From contig JAFDZE010000011.1 of the NCBI GenBank assembly GCA_018267155.1, positions 1-45,085 on the forward strand: DNA of 45,085 nt, written 5' to 3'. Of this stretch, positions 31,667 through 39,901 are shown in pieces. A program made the position numbers and the translations under genes. Below the pieces are notes generated by a model, which saw only the letters and a program-made list of their open reading frames with translations, had not been told where the DNA came from and ran no database searches. Source of the stretch: Bacteroidota bacterium. GTDB lineage: Bacteria; Bacteroidota; Bacteroidia; Flavobacteriales_F; PHOS-HE28. Each line of letters starts with the position of its first letter. The first letter of the stretch is position 1.

Positions 31667-33289
31667 TCATTTCCCGCCACAAGCGGCCCAGGCGACCCGC
31701 GCCGACAAGCGGCCGATATCATCGTCCTGATCGATCAAACCATAACGCTCAAGAATGGCCGCCCTGTGCAGGTTCAACAGGGCTCCCACCGCGTTCGAAT
31801 CAGGGTGTTCCGCAACCAGGATGCGCTTCCACAAGGAACGCGCTACCAGAAGTGGCAAGCGCCAGGACCGGTCCAGATCCACCGGCATGTATCCCTTGTT
31901 CGTGCGCATGTGATACAGGCGCGGGGAGGCACGGCGAAGGAAGGCCGCGTAGAATTTCTGTCCGCGCATCCGCCGCGACCGGTCCTGCTCGAACAGCCGC
32001 GCATGCACACCGGCCCATTCGGTGTGATGGACGGCCTTCACGAAGCGCAAGGACAGGAACGGTGTGCGGTTCCGTAGAAAATGCGACTGCACCATGATCT
32101 CCGGCCCGAAATACTTGCGCAGGAGTTCATCGAACACAAAACGGTAAAAACGCCGGGAGGGGCTCCGGTCGGCCACTTCAGCCAGGTAGGCCGCAAGCGT
32201 ATCGACCACTTCCGCGGCCTCATGCGCGAACGCAGGACCTGCTGCCGCGAACAGTCGCGAACGCCAGGCATCATCCACCGGACTGAACGCGTCGATCAGG
32301 TGTCCGGTCATCATTTCGCCCGGCGTGTGCAAGGCCCTGAAGAGCTCACTGCCGAAGTTCCCTGTTACCAGGTACGGATGCTGCTTGGAGAGCAGTTCCG
32401 CTGCATGGAGATAATGCGGTCGGCCCAGGTTGCCTTCCTGTCCACTGAGTTCCATGAAGGTCAGTGCCGCTTTCAACGCATCTTCGCGCACGTACTTATC
32501 ATCAAGTAGAACGGACCGGTACGGCAACCCCAGCATGCGGGCTTGCATCCCGGGCAGGACGATATCACTTTCACCCGGGGATCCGAAACCATAGGTGGTG
32601 AAGTCCTTGCGACCCAGTGCGAGCGCAGCTGCCAGCAGCGTGCGGCCATCGAATCCACCGGTGAAGGAAAGTGCGAAATCGCGTGCTGGGATCATCAGCT
32701 CACACTCGTCCGAGAACATGTCGCACAAGTGATCCATGTCAACGGCCGTGCGACCGGCGCCATCGCCGAAATGGTCCTCCACACGGAAGAATCGCTCCTC
32801 CTTCACCACCTCTGGCGTTACCACGAGCTTGCTGTGCGCGGGAAGCCGCCGGATACCCTTCCATGGTGTGCGGTCGAAGAGCGGATAGTTGAACAAGGTC
32901 CGTTCGAGCAACCATGCGCGATCGTCCGCGATGCGTCCATGGCTGGCCGCGATACCCGTGGCCAAGGATGCGATATCCAGCCGCCCATTGCGCTCGCTGA
33001 AGAACATGGGCAGGAGTCCGCAGAATGACGATCCACATTCCAAGGTATCATCCTTCCAGTGGAACCAGTAGTAGTGGCCAGGGGCGGTATCGAAAAGGCG
33101 GCTGCCGTCCACCCGGCCATCGGAGCCGAGCGCGACAGCGGGGAACCGGGCCGGATCACGGATCACCGGGTCACCCAGCAATTCCAGCCGTTCGCTGGGA
33201 CCCAGCGGGAATGAGAGGTGCTCCTGGCATCCCCGTTCCACGGTACCGATCACGGTCGCGCCGGGCTCACGGGTGAAATGGAAGCGCAT
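31667..33289 (-). CDS. Asparagine-synthetase-like ligase without glutaminase Cys
   Basis: The protein has 540 residues. ATG 33289 overlaps the upstream stop by one base. The C-terminal two thirds resemble the AsnB synthetase domain: DFALSFTGGFDGRTLLAAAL (pyrophosphatase loop TGGFDGR, 210-216), KDFTTYGFGSPGESDIVLPGMQARMLGLPYRSVLL, and a later FRNRTPFLSLRFVKAV-like element. The loop departs from the SGGxDS consensus (Gly-Arg for Ser). The N-terminus is not MCG, so no glutaminase activity is expected, although a remnant of that domain (CGLLPMFF, IRRLPAHSKLVV) is present. Relatives without a glutaminase use other nucleophiles (beta-lactam synthetase, lasso-peptide cyclase). It probably forms an amide in the polymer, using ammonia or an amine. 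Confidence 0.72.
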   Translation of the reverse strand: MRFHFTREPGATVIGTVERGCQEHLSFPLGPSERLELLGDPVIRDPARFPAVALGSDGRVDGSRLFDTAPGHYYWFHWKDDTLECGSSFCGLLPMFFSERNGRLDIASLATGIAASHGRIADDRAWLLERTLFNYPLFDRTPWKGIRRLPAHSKLVVTPEVVKEERFFRVEDHFGDGAGRTAVDMDHLCDMFSDECELMIPARDFALSFTGGFDGRTLLAAALALGRKDFTTYGFGSPGESDIVLPGMQARMLGLPYRSVLLDDKYVREDALKAALTFMELSGQEGNLGRPHYLHAAELLSKQHPYLVTGNFGSELFRALHTPGEMMTGHLIDAFSPVDDAWRSRLFAAAGPAFAHEAAEVVDTLAAYLAEVADRSPSRRFYRFVFDELLRKYFGPEIMVQSHFLRNRTPFLSLRFVKAVHHTEWAGVHARLFEQDRSRRMRGQKFYAAFLRRASPRLYHMRTNKGYMPVDLDRSWRLPLLVARSLWKRILVAEHPDSNAVGALLNLHRAAILERYGLIDQDDDIGRLSARVAWAACGGK

Positions 33290-34455
33290 CAACCCTGGCT
33301 GAAAAGGCGGTGCCTGAACGCGTTGAGACCGGCCAACGCGCGGTACGGTTGGCGTCCGTGCGCAGCGCCCATCTTGGCATCGAATTTCAGGCGGCGCATG
33401 GTGGTTCCGAGCGGCCATCCCGTCCCGGTGCGGGGAATACGATCCCGCTCGTTGGCCGACGCGACCCACCGGCCCACCGTGGTGGCCACATGGCCCGCCT
33501 GCCTGGCCACGGCGTGAACAGCCGGGCTGTTGCCACCGTGCGGCCAGCAGAGGAAGCGCACAGGCTTGTCCAGTTCCTTCTCGATCCTGCGTTTCGACCC
33601 GATGATCTCGTCCTCCACGCGGGCCACGTGCTCATCGAACGACTCCTCGCCTTCGACCACGGCGTTCCTGGCCTGGAATGCGGCATGCAGCGCATGGAGC
33701 CGGACCTCATGGGTCGAACGACCATCGGGCGTGGACAGGTCATGTTCACCGATCAACTTCCGGGCCGCCTCCATGAATTCGGGACGGATGGTCTTCCGGC
33801 GTGCGACCACGGCAGAATGCTCCTCGAACAGCGGCATACCTATCGGAATGTATGTTGCGATATCCGGGCACATTGCCATGTACGCGCGTTCGTCCGGAGC
33901 ACAGGTGTTCATGGCCGGGTACCAGCCCTCGAAGCCACCCCGGTTCACCCCACGAAGCCGATCCGACACGATATGCTTGGTATGCGTCATCGTGTGGTTC
34001 TGGATGTCCACCACACCGGATCGCTGCAACGCCCGGCATTCACCCCAAGAGAGTTGGCCACGGCCCGCGAGGTCCTCCATGCGTGTACGGCCGTTCCACA
34101 CGTCCTCAAGGTTGGGCCGCAAATGGTCACCGGGCTCGATCAGTTCCGGACAGATGAAGAAGGTGGCTTTGAGGCCGCGTTCCTTCAGGAGCGGGAAGGC
34201 GAAGACCCAATTGTCCAGCAGGCCATCATCGAAAGTGATCGCCAATTCGTTGCCGCGTGAGCGTTCCTGTCCGCAGCGCATGCGCCACCATTCATCCAGG
34301 TGGATCGTACGCCAACCGCGCTCAACAATGTGGTCAAGTTCCTCCTCGAAACGATCCATCCGCATGGTGAGGAAACTCAAAGGCCAGTGCTTTGCGCCCG
34401 GGAGCTCGGGGGCCACCGAGTGGTAGTACGTAACGAGCGGGCTATGCACGGGCAT
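33289..34455 (-). CDS. Polysaccharide deacetylase with extended C-terminus
   Basis: The protein has 388 residues from ATG 34455 (MPVHSPLVTYYHSV), overlapping the upstream glycosyltransferase gene by 14 bases. VTYYHSV near 8, the metal site LAITFDDGLLDNW (TFDDG 74-78), FPLLKERGLKATFFICP and the zinc His motif NHTMTHTKH are all present, giving a complete NodB core. The remaining 200 residues include a charged insertion (FEGWYPAMNTCAPDERAYMA) and KPVRFLCWPHGGNS, which resembles the closing motif. The protein is longer than usual for NodB domains. No signal peptide is seen. It would deacetylate amino sugars of the repeat unit. Confidence 0.82.
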   Translation of the reverse strand: MPVHSPLVTYYHSVAPELPGAKHWPLSFLTMRMDRFEEELDHIVERGWRTIHLDEWWRMRCGQERSRGNELAITFDDGLLDNWVFAFPLLKERGLKATFFICPELIEPGDHLRPNLEDVWNGRTRMEDLAGRGQLSWGECRALQRSGVVDIQNHTMTHTKHIVSDRLRGVNRGGFEGWYPAMNTCAPDERAYMAMCPDIATYIPIGMPLFEEHSAVVARRKTIRPEFMEAARKLIGEHDLSTPDGRSTHEVRLHALHAAFQARNAVVEGEESFDEHVARVEDEIIGSKRRIEKELDKPVRFLCWPHGGNSPAVHAVARQAGHVATTVGRWVASANERDRIPRTGTGWPLGTTMRRLKFDAKMGAAHGRQPYRALAGLNAFRHRLFSQG

Positions 34456-35509
34456 GCAGTTCGGCAATGGCGGCCAGGTGATTGTCCATGGCGGACCTCT
34501 GCGCAAGTTGGGGCGAAAGTGCGAAGGAACATTCGCAGAGTGCGTCGAACCGGCTCAGGGCTGCCGTGAACCGTTGGATGAAAAGCTCAGCATCGGCCGG
34601 ATCACCCAAGCCGAAGGTGGCCGGATCACCATGGATCTCCTCGAAAGCGGGCAAGTCGCTCACCAACGCGGGCAGGCCGTTGATCAGCGCTTCCACGAGC
34701 ACATTGCCGTATGATTCGTGCGAACTCGGGAAGAGCAGCAGGTCCATCCGTGCATAGAACGCGGGCATGTCCGTTACCCAGCCGTGGAAATGGATGCGGC
34801 GACGGTACGGACCGGCGAGGGCCTGGTCACGCAGCTCGTTCTCCACAGTACCTGTACCGGCGATGTGCAGTTCCAGATCCGGGTATTTTTCGGCAACGGC
34901 TTCGAAACAGCGGATGGCGAGGTCGACATTCTTACCGGCGACCAGACGGCCCGCGCAGGCCATGTGCAGCAAGGACGTGCGAAGTCTCCTCTTCGCGACC
35001 AGCGCTCCGGTTCCCAAGCCATTGTACACCACCACGGGTCGTGTGCGGTAGGCGGTGCGCCGGAAGGCATCGGCACTGAACTGCGAGTTGGCCACGATCA
35101 GCGGTTTGAAGGGCGCGCAGAGCAGCCATGCCGCCCGCAGAATGGGGCGATCGGCGCTTCCACGCCAGTAACGCGTACCGTGGATATGGTACAACGGGCG
35201 GCGCACACCGGCGAGCAGGGCGATGAGCAGGATCACAGGGCCGCAGTTCAGCAGGTGGAACCTGTGATGGCGGTGCGCCCGGCAATAGCGGTACCATTTC
35301 AGGTAGAGCCTGCGATCGGAAGCCTCCCCCTCGGTATAGCCCGACACTTGTGGGCACAGCTTGTTGGGTCCCGGCCGCAAGCTGAAGAGAAAGCAGCGGC
35401 GGTGCGGGCCGAAGGCGGCCACATACGCGTTCACCGCACTCTCCATACCGCCGGGTTCGGCACGCCACAGCACGAAATGCAGGGGTCGATGGTCCTCGGC
35501 CGTGATCAT
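34442..35509 (-). CDS. Family 4 glycosyltransferase
   Basis: This 355-residue GT-B protein has the opening HFVLWRAEPGGMESAVNAYVAAF, which contains the glycine-rich acceptor loop of GT4 enzymes, YHIHGTRYWRGSADRPIL, the hinge VVVYNGLGTG, HMACAGRLVAGKNVDLAIRCFEAV, and the donor site FPSSHESYGNVLVEALINGLPALVSD with the E-x7-E motif. It probably adds a hexose to the lipid-linked unit. Its start overlaps the polymerase stop by four bases (ATGA), fixing it in the operon. Confidence 0.9.
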   Translation of the reverse strand: MITAEDHRPLHFVLWRAEPGGMESAVNAYVAAFGPHRRCFLFSLRPGPNKLCPQVSGYTEGEASDRRLYLKWYRYCRAHRHHRFHLLNCGPVILLIALLAGVRRPLYHIHGTRYWRGSADRPILRAAWLLCAPFKPLIVANSQFSADAFRRTAYRTRPVVVYNGLGTGALVAKRRLRTSLLHMACAGRLVAGKNVDLAIRCFEAVAEKYPDLELHIAGTGTVENELRDQALAGPYRRRIHFHGWVTDMPAFYARMDLLLFPSSHESYGNVLVEALINGLPALVSDLPAFEEIHGDPATFGLGDPADAELFIQRFTAALSRFDALCECSFALSPQLAQRSAMDNHLAAIAELHARA

Positions 35510-36936
35510 GCGGACATGGCCTGTTCAACTCTTGATCTTCCGGCATCGATCACCCGGCCGGCCTCACGGTGGCATACCGCACCGAAAGTGAAGAAGAGCG
35601 CCTGTGGTATGGTGATGCCCGGTTCGCCGGCGAACATGAACTGCTGACCGGAGGTGGAGTGGATGATGAACCAGGCCAACAGGAAGATCGGGAACGTGAG
35701 CAGGCCACGGTGCAGCGGATCGGTCACGGGAAGTGAGAGACCCCGCGCGACCAGCGCCCAACAGAAATAACCGAGGAAGGCTGCCATGATGGCCACGCCA
35801 ACAATGCCGCCGTGGAGCAGCAGGTTCTGGTTGCCCACATGGGTATCGGCGTATTCCCGGTAGTCGTTGGAGAAACCGACGCCGGTCAAGGGTGATCCGC
35901 TCCACTTCTTCATCACGCGCGGGGCGCGGCGGTCCAGGCGTTCGAGCGTGCCACCCGCGGTCACATCGCCCTGGGCCACCAGTCCGATGGTGAGGATCCT
36001 TTCGGAGGCTTTGCTGAACTGCCGTTCCACCGCGGGTACACGCATAAGGAGCAGGAAGGTGGCGGCAACAAGCAGGCTTCCACCGAGGACCTGACCAACG
36101 CGGTAGCGGGCCACGAACACCGCATATAGCAACAGGGACACGCCGAAGGCCAGCACCCATCCGCGGGTAGCGGAAAGGAATGCACTGAGGACGTCGGCGA
36201 TCACCACGGCCAGGCAGAGCCAGCGGCGCCACCCGGCGTGTACCGTGCCGATCCAGAGCGCGCCGAAGAACGAGATGAGCACCATGCCCGTACTGTAGAA
36301 TCCACGGTATGTATTGCCCCGTGCGTACGCGTCGAGCAGGCCCGACTCGCGGTGGATACCGAAGGCCTGGGCGGGAGCGATGCCCATGACCAGGCTGTAC
36401 ACCTGTGCCAGGAAGGCCAGGAACGCGAACGGGACGAAGAGCATGAAGGTGCGCTCATGATCATCGCGACCGGGCATCAATCGAGGCAGGGAGAGGAACA
36501 ACAGGAGCGGCAGGATGTACTTCACGATGCGGAAGTGGAAGCGGATGTCCTGGGTGACGCCTACCGCATAGCCCTGCACCACGAGGAAGAGCGTATAGAG
36601 GAGGAAAACAATTCCAGCCGTCCGGTAGAAAGGAGGTGGCGTACGGGCCGGTATGCGCAGGGCCTTGTACACGGTGGCGAGCACATAGAGATGGCCGACC
36701 TCCACTTCGGGAAGACCGGGAATGACGGCGATCACGGCCTCGTAGTTGTTGAAGAGACCGAGGGTTCCATCGGACAGCACGAAGAAAAAGGTGAGCCAGA
36801 CCGGCTCATCCTTGTCGAGGATGTACGCGGCCGTGGCCAGCAAATAGAATGCCGAAGCCACCATGGGCGGCGCGAAGTAGGTGGCCCCGATGGCGGCGAG
36901 GAGCAGCCCGGCGAGCTTGGCGAGGCTCAGTGCCAT
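35506..36936 (-). CDS. O-antigen polymerase/ligase-like protein (Wzy or WaaL type)
   Basis: This 476-residue membrane protein has about 11-12 helices and a large hydrophilic loop near residues 300-370 containing RRAPRVMKKWSGSPLTGVGFSNDYREYADTHVGNQNLLLHGGIVG. That loop, with G-x-GF followed by a HNxxL-like HVGNQNLLL before a helix, is the landmark of the O-antigen ligase/polymerase (PF04932) family. In a locus with a Wzx-like flippase elsewhere in the window, it is the best candidate for Wzy, the periplasmic polymerase of the EPS. A ligase role cannot be excluded. Start ATG 36936 overlaps the upstream gene by 10 bases. Confidence 0.8.
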   Translation of the reverse strand: MALSLAKLAGLLLAAIGATYFAPPMVASAFYLLATAAYILDKDEPVWLTFFFVLSDGTLGLFNNYEAVIAVIPGLPEVEVGHLYVLATVYKALRIPARTPPPFYRTAGIVFLLYTLFLVVQGYAVGVTQDIRFHFRIVKYILPLLLFLSLPRLMPGRDDHERTFMLFVPFAFLAFLAQVYSLVMGIAPAQAFGIHRESGLLDAYARGNTYRGFYSTGMVLISFFGALWIGTVHAGWRRWLCLAVVIADVLSAFLSATRGWVLAFGVSLLLYAVFVARYRVGQVLGGSLLVAATFLLLMRVPAVERQFSKASERILTIGLVAQGDVTAGGTLERLDRRAPRVMKKWSGSPLTGVGFSNDYREYADTHVGNQNLLLHGGIVGVAIMAAFLGYFCWALVARGLSLPVTDPLHRGLLTFPIFLLAWFIIHSTSGQQFMFAGEPGITIPQALFFTFGAVCHREAGRVIDAGRSRVEQAMSA

Positions 36937-37976
36937 GCGGGGAAGATACGTTCGAGCATGCGGCGGATGACCAGCTCGGGAGCGTAACGGGCGATGGCCA
37001 CGGCACGCATGCGCTCCACGGTGCCCTTGCGCTCGTCATCGGCGCCGATCCAGTGGCGGGCAAGGTCCGCAGCCTCCCTGTAATCGCGGATCAATGGCAT
37101 ACCGGTGTCCCCGAAGACCGCCTCCAGGTCCCTGCTGTACTCGCACAACGGCATGATACCGGCGCCCAGCACATCGAACACGCGCACATGGATCCCATGG
37201 AACAGGGATGGTACCAGTTCCACCGGGGCGAGCTTGGCGCAGTTGTACACCAGGTTGTTGAAGGCCGCATCAAAACGGGCATGTGGCCGCACCTTGGTGG
37301 CAAGGGCGGGGAACTCGCGGTACCAGCGGTCCATGGGGCCGGTGATCCAGGCCCGCAGGTCCATGCCGCTGAAGAGGTCCAGGAAGCGGGCACGTTTGTA
37401 GCCCCAGTTGGTCTTGCTCGCACTGCCGATGTACACCAGGTCGGCTCCGAGATCAGCACGCTGCTCAGCGGTCGGTTCCACCGGGTGATGCACTTCGGGA
37501 TTGATACCGAAATGGTCCACCACCGTGTTCTTGAGCCCCATGCGTGTCAACTGCTCGCACCAGAAACTGTCGGGGGTGATCGTGCAGGAGGAAGCGGACA
37601 GGATACTCAGGTTGTAAGGGTTGGTAGGCGTGTACAGCGGATGATCGCCCAGGTAGAAGGCCACGCGGGCTTGCTCCTTGAAGGCGTTGACGGTCTCCGG
37701 CCGGAGCAGCTGGTCGTTGTAGATGAACACCAGGTCCGGCTTCAGTTCCCGGAAGATGCGGAGGTACTCCTGGTTCGTCCGGCGTACGTACGGATCCTCC
37801 CAGAGCCGACGCACGCGGCGTGGCAACGAGCTGTACTTGTCGTTGAGGGCGTTGGTGGTCGTGCCGAAGAGGTCGCGGAAGTCCACCTGCACCACTTCAA
37901 GGCCATTGGCGTGCAGCCCCGCCCCGATCGAACGGATGAAGGGGTAGCGGGTCGGCGCGAGCAACAGGCACTTCAT
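36927..37976 (-). CDS. CgeB-like glycosyltransferase
   Basis: The protein has 349 residues starting at ATG 37976 and overlapping the acetyltransferase stop by four bases. PTRYPFIRSIGAGLHANGLEVVQVDFRDL, LKPDLVFIYNDQLLRPETV, and VAFYLGDHPLYTPT..ILSASSCTITPDSFWCEQLTRMG, followed by ADLVYIGSASKTNWGYKRARFLDLF and HVRVFDVLGAGIMPLCEYSRDLEAVF, match the GT-B spore-maturation CgeB-like group (Glyco_trans_1_2), where the final segment is the donor site. It is common in bacterial glycan loci. The sugar transferred is unknown. Confidence 0.82.
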   Translation of the reverse strand: MKCLLLAPTRYPFIRSIGAGLHANGLEVVQVDFRDLFGTTTNALNDKYSSLPRRVRRLWEDPYVRRTNQEYLRIFRELKPDLVFIYNDQLLRPETVNAFKEQARVAFYLGDHPLYTPTNPYNLSILSASSCTITPDSFWCEQLTRMGLKNTVVDHFGINPEVHHPVEPTAEQRADLGADLVYIGSASKTNWGYKRARFLDLFSGMDLRAWITGPMDRWYREFPALATKVRPHARFDAAFNNLVYNCAKLAPVELVPSLFHGIHVRVFDVLGAGIMPLCEYSRDLEAVFGDTGMPLIRDYREAADLARHWIGADDERKGTVERMRAVAIARYAPELVIRRMLERIFPAWH

Positions 37977-38623
37977 ACCTCCAATGATCGGATGATCCGG
38001 GCCGGGTTGCCGGCGACCAGGGTGCGGGGCGGGACATCCTGCCGCACCACGGCACCGGCCCCCACCACGGCGCCCTCGCCGATGCGCAATCGGGGCAGGA
38101 TCACCGCTCCGGAGTATATATCAGCGCAACGTCCCACGTGCACCAGACCGGTGATGATGGCACCGGGCCCCACGGAGACCCCGTCCTCCAGTACGCTCTC
38201 GTGATCCACCGAAGCGCGGGTATTGATGATGCAACAGCGACCCGCGCGGGCCTCGGCGCACAGCGAGGCTTGGGCGAAGATCATGCTGCCCTCGCTCACC
38301 GCGGCCGTGGCGGCCACGAAGGCGGTGCGGTGGATGGCCGTGGCCGGTCGCAGGCCGCGCGCCTCCAGGTCCGCGTGGATGGCCAAGCGCGCACGGCCGT
38401 GGGTGTGTCCCGCACTCACGATGAAGTCCGGCAGGTCGCCGTTCCGGGCCTTCAGCCAAGCGTCCAGATCAGCTGCGCCGCCCAGGCAGGGGATGCCCCT
38501 GTACGGATCGCGCACGGCAGGTGAGTTGTCAAAATATCCCAGAACTCGGTATTGATCCCCGAACAGCTCGCACAGCACCTTGAAGTTGCCGGTGCCGCCC
38601 CAGATGATGATCCCCGGCTTCAT
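37973..38623 (-). CDS. NeuD/PglD-like sugar O/N-acetyltransferase
   Basis: The protein has 216 residues from ATG 38623. A Rossmann-like N-terminal domain (KPGIIIWGGTGNFKVL, then RGIPCLGGAADLDAWL) precedes a left-handed beta-helix of hexapeptide repeats (GVSVGPGAIITGLVHVGRCADIYSGAVIL..IGEGAVVGAGAVV) and the usual VAGNPARII end. This is the architecture of PglD/NeuD enzymes that use acetyl-CoA to N- or O-acetylate UDP-amino sugars or sialic acid. The DegT aminotransferase is encoded directly upstream (ATGA overlap), so the two probably make an acetamido sugar nucleotide by amination and acetylation. Confidence 0.87.
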   Translation of the reverse strand: MKPGIIIWGGTGNFKVLCELFGDQYRVLGYFDNSPAVRDPYRGIPCLGGAADLDAWLKARNGDLPDFIVSAGHTHGRARLAIHADLEARGLRPATAIHRTAFVAATAAVSEGSMIFAQASLCAEARAGRCCIINTRASVDHESVLEDGVSVGPGAIITGLVHVGRCADIYSGAVILPRLRIGEGAVVGAGAVVRQDVPPRTLVAGNPARIIRSLEV

Positions 38624-39756
38624 GCGTGCGCGGCCACCTCGGCGATGGCGTCCGTCACGTACCGCACCTCCTCCAACGTGAGGTCCGCGTGCAATGGCAG
38701 GGTGATGAAGCGTTCGTGCTCCTTGTCCACGAACGGCGTGGTACCGCCCCACGGCGCGAAGAGCGGCTGCAGGCCCAGGGGCGTGTAGTGCCGTCCGGTG
38801 GCGATCCCACGGGACTTCAAACCGGCCATCAGGCGGGCGCTGCGGTCGGTCCGGATGCCGAACATCTGGTAGGCACAGGTTTCCGGCTCGAAGGGAAGCA
38901 GCGGATCCACACCGGGTATCCCCGCTATCGCGTCCAGGTACGCACGGATCATGCGCGAGCGGTGCGCGTTCATCGCAGGGAGTTTTTTCAGCTGGGCCAG
39001 TCCGATGGAGGCGGCCAGGTCGTTCATGTTGTACTTCCAGCCGAGCACGCTGATCTCATAGAACCAATGCATGGTATCCGCATCGGTGCCGGTGTAGCGT
39101 TGGGCGGTGCGCCAGTTGTCCTTGTCGATGCCCACCCAACGCATGGCCTTCACCTCCTTGAACAGGTCGGGATCGTCGGTCACCATCATGCCGCCATCCC
39201 CGGTGGTCATCAATTTCTTCTCCTCGAAGCTGTAGCAGCCGATATCGCCCCAGGTGCCGAGCGTGCGCCCCTTGTACCGCGTACCGGCGGTGTGCGCGCA
39301 ATCCTCGATCACCTTCATGCCGTGCGCGCGTGCCCAGGGCATCAACCGATCCATGGGCACGGGGTGACCTGCGTAATGGACGGGGATCACGGCCACGCAG
39401 TCCTTGGTGAATTTCCGCTCCAGATCGTCCAGGTCCAAGCCCAGCGTAACCGGATCGCTGTCCACGAACACGGGGATCAAGCGGTTGTACAGCACGGCGG
39501 AGGCTGTGGCGGCGAAGGTGAGTGCGGGCAACAGCACCCGGCTCCCCTCGGGGAACCGGAACGAAGCGATCGCCAGATGAAGCGCGGCGGTGGCGGAATT
39601 CACGCCGATGGCCGCCCGGGCACCGGAGTAAGCGGCCCATTCCTCCTCGAACCGGGTGACCATGGGCCCCAGTCCGATCCACGATCGGTCGAAGGCCTGG
39701 CGGATCATCTCCAGTTCCTCCTCCCCCACACTCGGCTTGAAAAGTCGGATGTTCAT
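38620..39756 (-). CDS. DegT/DnrJ/EryC1/StrS-family sugar aminotransferase
   Basis: The protein has 378 residues starting at ATG 39756 (MNIRLFKPSVGEEE). The PLP lysine is Lys181 in YSFEEKKLMTTGDGG, preceded by VIEDCAHTAGTRYKGRTLGTWGDIGCYSF, and GVNSATAALHLAI is the phosphate-binding loop. It aminates a 4-keto or 3-keto sugar nucleotide, using glutamate. No UDP-sugar 4,6-dehydratase is adjacent. The nearest 4-keto sugar source is the CDP-glucose 4,6-dehydratase (RfbG) on the other strand, but the true substrate may be UDP-linked. It is the first gene of the upper half of the - strand locus; its upstream gap carries a CACTTTTG sequence on the - strand. Confidence 0.92.
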   Translation of the reverse strand: MNIRLFKPSVGEEELEMIRQAFDRSWIGLGPMVTRFEEEWAAYSGARAAIGVNSATAALHLAIASFRFPEGSRVLLPALTFAATASAVLYNRLIPVFVDSDPVTLGLDLDDLERKFTKDCVAVIPVHYAGHPVPMDRLMPWARAHGMKVIEDCAHTAGTRYKGRTLGTWGDIGCYSFEEKKLMTTGDGGMMVTDDPDLFKEVKAMRWVGIDKDNWRTAQRYTGTDADTMHWFYEISVLGWKYNMNDLAASIGLAQLKKLPAMNAHRSRMIRAYLDAIAGIPGVDPLLPFEPETCAYQMFGIRTDRSARLMAGLKSRGIATGRHYTPLGLQPLFAPWGGTTPFVDKEHERFITLPLHADLTLEEVRYVTDAIAEVAAHA

Positions 39757-39773
39757 GCGTGGATGTGCAGGGG

Positions 39774-39781
39774 CAAAAGTG
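39774..39781 (-). promoter_or_regulatory. Candidate -7 element before the DegT gene
   Basis: Read on the - strand, CACTTTTG matches seven of eight positions of TAnnTTTG, 17 bases before the DegT ATG. A run of six C follows directly on the upstream side of the element. No good -33 TTTG is seen at 19 bases, so the call is weak. Confidence 0.35.
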
Positions 39782-39836
39782 GGGGGTTGGCGGGAAACAG
39801 TCGCGTTACAAGCCTGATGTACCGGGCTGGCGGGTG

Positions 39837-39844
39837 TAGTTTTG
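39837..39844 (+). promoter_or_regulatory. -7 element of the rel promoter
   Basis: TAGTTTTG is a perfect match to TAnnTTTG, 57 bases before the rel ATG in the 145-base gap between divergent genes. The -33 element is not obvious. Confidence 0.5.
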
Positions 39845-39901
39845 ACGCGGTACCGGCCGCCACGGGCGGTAGAAGGACCGCCGCACCCGAGGACCGGATC
39901 C

